Positions 5,404-7,017 of a stretch of DNA of 7,017 bases are shown one piece after another (position 1 is the first letter of the stretch; each line of letters starts with the position of its first letter). The notes beneath the pieces were generated by a model, which had not been told where the DNA came from, ran no database searches, and was given only the letters and a program-made list of their open reading frames with translations. The stretch lies in NCBI GenBank assembly GCA_964196195.1, contig CAXMSE010000099.1:1-7017 (forward strand), written 5' to 3'. The stretch comes from OFTM10 sp964196195 (GTDB taxonomy: Bacteria > Actinomycetota > Acidimicrobiia > Acidimicrobiales > Aldehydirespiratoraceae). The position numbers were made by a program, and so were the translations under genes.

Positions 5404-6081
5404 TCAGCTATCCGGTATGTCTTCGTCGCTTCGTTGGCCGTCTTGGATCACTGCGTCCAACGGGGCAGGATCGCCGACGGCCAGCCAGATGCTGACCACA
5501 AACACCCAGACAAGCGCGGCGAACGCGAAGATGAAGAGAAGTGGCGAGACACATCCGATGGCGACAACGACGCTGGCCCACGCAAGCCAAGAAGGAAACA
5601 GTTCGCTTCGAAAGGACACAACCGCCGTCGCGCCGATGAGCACCGCAAACCCGATCGGGACAGGTCCGCTCAACATGGCGCGATAGAGGTCGTAGAGAAC
5701 TGTCGCGATCTGGGGATCGATGGCTTCGTCCTCAGCGCGAAGTGCCGCCTGCCCGATCGCGGCGAAACCTATGGCCAGCGAAGCCCCAGCAACAACTCCA
5801 CCCGCCAAGGCCGCAGCGGAGAACTGCCCCGTGCCACCTTCGGCCACCACGAGCCTGCTCCGCAACGTTGCCGTGAACCAGACGAGGAGTGCAACGGACA
5901 CCAACGAGATGTAGGCGCCTATCAGAATCTGGACCGGACCGCCCTCCAACAGGTCCACTACCCGATCTGGGGACGGAGATGCCGTCTCACCAACTTGGCC
6001 GATCAGAGCGAACCCGACGAAGTGCAGGACGATCGACGCTGCACCGGTCAACGGAGTGGCGCGTCGCGAAGGAAACTTCAC
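5404..6081 (-). CDS. Multi-spanning membrane protein of unknown function (225 residues)
   Basis: Starts at GTG 6079-6081, with AAAGGA (6088-6093) six bases before it. Hydrophobic segments lie at about 11-30, 49-70, 87-112, 138-157, and 163-202 (long enough for two), giving around six membrane helices. The loop at 113-135 (RAEDEAIDPQIATVLYDLYR) is polar and charged. The tail 204-225 is acidic (QRSDEDIPDS) and probably outside the bilayer. I see no signature of a transporter, kinase or enzyme family; the overall pattern resembles uncharacterised actinobacterial membrane proteins. It stands alone on its strand: 364 bases separate it from the 72-residue gene below, and the thioesterase at 6296 diverges from it. 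The long + frame across the same bases is its antisense shadow. Confidence 0.8.
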   Translation of the reverse strand: MKFPSRRATPLTGAASIVLHFVGFALIGQVGETASPSPDRVVDLLEGGPVQILIGAYISLVSVALLVWFTATLRSRLVVAEGGTGQFSAAALAGGVVAGASLAIGFAAIGQAALRAEDEAIDPQIATVLYDLYRAMLSGPVPIGFAVLIGATAVVSFRSELFPSWLAWASVVVAIGCVSPLLFIFAFAALVWVFVVSIWLAVGDPAPLDAVIQDGQRSDEDIPDS

Positions 6082-6115
6082 TCACGATCCTTTCTTCTCG
6101 CGGGTCGACGACGCG

Positions 6116-6121
6116 AGCCTA
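6116..6121 (-). promoter_or_regulatory. Possible -10 box for the 225-residue membrane protein
   Basis: TAGGCT on the minus strand fits TANNNT. It would start transcription near 6109 and give a leader of roughly 28 bases containing the AAAGGA site. No -35 match. Tentative. Confidence 0.3.
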
Positions 6122-6234
6122 GACCCTCTGTTACCCCCCGGCATCACGAGCACGTTCTGAGCCTCACAACCGTGAAGTCTTGGCCCCCAACGCCGCGAGC
6201 GACTACCGGCGGGTCCGCTCACGCAAGCGAGCAC

Positions 6235-6254
6235 ATATCGGCACATATGGGCGG
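6235..6254 (+). repeat. 20-base direct repeat, copy 1
   Basis: ATATCGGCACATATGGGCGG, identical to 6819-6838. The left end is itself a near-tandem of ten-mers (GCACATATCG then GCACATATGG, 6231-6250). It lies about 30 bases upstream of the -10 box of the thioesterase at 6296, where an activator could bind. Confidence 0.8.
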
Positions 6255-6283
6255 GGGCGCTCGGTGCGACCCCTCGCGCTCAC

Positions 6284-6289
6284 TAGAGT
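6284..6289 (+). promoter_or_regulatory. -10 box of a leaderless promoter for the 144-residue thioesterase
   Basis: TAGAGT, then six bases, then ATG 6296-6298. This is the same geometry as at ppc and the first thioesterase. No ribosome binding site precedes the ATG. No clear -35 box. Confidence 0.55.
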
Positions 6290-6295
6290 CCGTCG

Positions 6296-6730
6296 ATGGA
6301 ACCCATCGAGAACGACGCTCAGCTCCTCGACCGCATGCGGGGACTGTTTCCTACTGATCTCTCGCCGGGACTCGATTTCGAGATCGTCGAGGTCGAGCAC
6401 GCGGCCGGTCGAGCTGAGCTGAGGTTCGAGCTTCCCGAGGAGACATCGAACCAGTTCGGTTTCGTGCAAGGCGGAACGATCGCGACAATGCTCGACGCCT
6501 GTCTCGGAATAGCAGGGGCAGTGAAGTCAGGCGGGGTGCTCGCCATGCCGCTCATCCAGATGCAGATCAGCTTCGTCAAGCCAGTGCCTGTCGGCATCGT
6601 CTCCGGCACAGGGTCCACAACTCGGCTCGGACGGTCCGTCGCCTTTCTGGAAGCGACGCTGACAGGTCAGGACGGAACTGTGCTCGCTCGAGCCACAGCC
6701 ACGGCGGCACCGACTCCGTTCCCGGCATGA
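6296..6730 (+). CDS. PaaI-like hotdog-fold thioesterase (144 residues)
   Basis: A single hotdog domain of the PaaI / 4-hydroxybenzoyl-CoA thioesterase superfamily, predicted to cleave acyl-CoA in the cytosol; substrate unknown. The core motif is NQFGFVQGGTIATMLDACLG (52-71), where Asp67 is the likely catalytic acid. The usual HGG His is Gln58 here (VQGG). MPLIQMQISFVKPVPVG (84-100) is the next strand and LGRSVAFLEATL (111-122) the late GR..AF strand that follows in this family. The length is typical. The start is fixed by the -10 box six bases before ATG 6296. It diverges from the membrane protein gene (214 bases between starts), is flanked by the 20-base repeat on both sides, and converges with the AlkB-family gene. 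It is shorter than the thioesterase at 3973 and not closely similar to it. Confidence 0.9.
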   Translation: MEPIENDAQLLDRMRGLFPTDLSPGLDFEIVEVEHAAGRAELRFELPEETSNQFGFVQGGTIATMLDACLGIAGAVKSGGVLAMPLIQMQISFVKPVPVGIVSGTGSTTRLGRSVAFLEATLTGQDGTVLARATATAAPTPFPA

Positions 6731-6811
6731 CTCGCTCCGACCGAGCCGCTACCGCTTCTCGTTGTGGTCCGCTGATCGAACGAACAGAACCGGCTCACGC
6801 CCATTTCCGAC

Positions 6812-6838
6812 CCGCCCTATATCGGCACATATGGGCGG
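6812..6838. terminator. Hairpin between the convergent thioesterase and AlkB genes
   Basis: CCGCCC (6812-6817) pairs with GGGCGG (6833-6838), and after one bulged T the ATAT at 6819-6822 pairs with ATAT at 6829-6832: ten pairs around a six-base loop. It lies 81 bases past the thioesterase stop and 53 bases past the AlkB stop on the other strand, so it could end both transcripts. No T-run. The right arm is part of the 20-base repeat, so the structure may instead belong to that element. Confidence 0.45.
6819..6838 (+). repeat. 20-base direct repeat, copy 2
   Basis: Identical to 6235-6254, in the same orientation. Both copies are followed within a few bases by CTCGG, and GCTCACGC lies upstream of each at slightly different distances, so the similarity goes beyond the exact core. 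Here the core forms one arm of the hairpin at 6812-6838; copy 1 lacks the left arm CCGCCC. Confidence 0.8.
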
Positions 6839-6891
6839 CTCGGCTTGATCTTGCCGTTGTGGCGGCTCAGAGGGCGATTCGTTGAGATGCG

Positions 6892-7017
6892 TTAGTTCGT
6901 CGTTGGCACGGAGAAGGTGCGGCGGCCGATGATCTCGCCACCATTGTCTTCGATGTGGCGGAAGGTGAGCGACATCCTGGGGTCCGCGTGGCGTTGGGGT
7001 TTCACGCAGTGCTCCCA
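6892..7017 (-). CDS. C-terminal end of an AlkB-family 2-oxoglutarate/Fe(II) dioxygenase (5' part outside window)
   Basis: The last 41 codons of a minus-strand gene that continues past the window edge, ending at TAA 6892-6894. WEHCV followed by DPRMSLTFRH is the AlkB-family C-terminal motif: the WEH His matches the third iron ligand, and the two Arg (of PRMS and TFR) match E. coli Arg204 and Arg210, which contact 2-oxoglutarate. Known members remove alkyl groups from DNA or RNA bases by oxidation. A polar tail (EDNGGEIIGRRTFSVPTTN) follows. The visible part has no frameshift, and the gene is presumably intact beyond the edge, but the HxD motif cannot be seen. It converges with the thioesterase at 6296, the same arrangement as the remnant at 4629 with the other thioesterase. 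Confidence 0.75.
   Translation of the reverse strand, partial: WEHCVKPQRHADPRMSLTFRHIEDNGGEIIGRRTFSVPTTN

Noticed and set aside
5434..6357. Long + strand open frame of 307 codons
   Set aside because: It is antisense to the multi-spanning membrane protein, and its translation is rich in Arg, His, Asp and Gln with no fold-like pattern.
6834..6868. GGCGGCTC repeated at 6834 and 6861
   Set aside because: An 8-base repeat in GC-rich DNA is expected by chance.
1..7017. CRISPR array, tRNA, rRNA, transposase or phage integrase
   Set aside because: No regularly spaced repeats, cloverleaf-like sequence or matching protein motif was found on either strand by eye.

Overview
This is a GC-rich bacterial window. 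It most resembles chromosomal DNA of an actinobacterium. The reasons are strong G/C at third codon positions, several genes whose start codon sits exactly where transcription should begin (leaderless mRNAs), a soluble flavoprotein tail, DUF4389 and PaaI-like hotdog proteins of actinobacterial style, and GTG starts. A class such as Acidimicrobiia is possible, but I cannot show it. I see no tRNA, rRNA, CRISPR array, insertion sequence or phage gene.

Left part (1-4650). The window opens in the 3' end of a flavoprotein disulfide-oxidoreductase-like gene on the + strand. It meets a convergent minus-strand run across a strong UUCG hairpin at 165-190. Read in its own direction, that run is ppc (phosphoenolpyruvate carboxylase, 3888 to 1171), an unknown 82-residue protein (1089 to 841), a hairpin, and a DUF4389 membrane protein (773 to 192). 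Divergent from ppc, across an 84-base gap, is a 225-residue hotdog thioesterase (3973-4650, +). Both genes of the pair carry a TANNNT hexamer six bases before the start codon, so both look leaderless.

Middle part (4629-6081). The thioesterase tail overlaps, on the opposite strand, the C-terminal end of an AlkB-type 2-oxoglutarate/Fe(II) oxygenase whose body is missing, probably a gene remnant. Upstream of it in the same frame is a 72-residue two-helix membrane protein (5039 to 4821). Then come 364 bases with no convincing gene, and a 225-residue multi-spanning membrane protein (6081 to 5404).

Right part (6082-7017). A second PaaI-like thioesterase (6296-6730, +), also apparently leaderless, is convergent with the 3' end of another AlkB-family gene (7017 to 6892), which runs off the window. 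A perfect 20-base direct repeat lies on either side of this thioesterase. A weaker third copy lies next to the AlkB remnant at 4798-4819.

The genes do not form one obvious pathway. ppc is anaplerotic carbon metabolism, the thioesterases act on acyl-CoAs, AlkB repairs alkylated nucleic acid, and the membrane proteins are of unknown function. No previously undescribed system is evident. The most notable signals are the two thioesterase/AlkB convergent pairs, the AlkB remnant, the 20-base repeat, and the shared leaderless promoter geometry.
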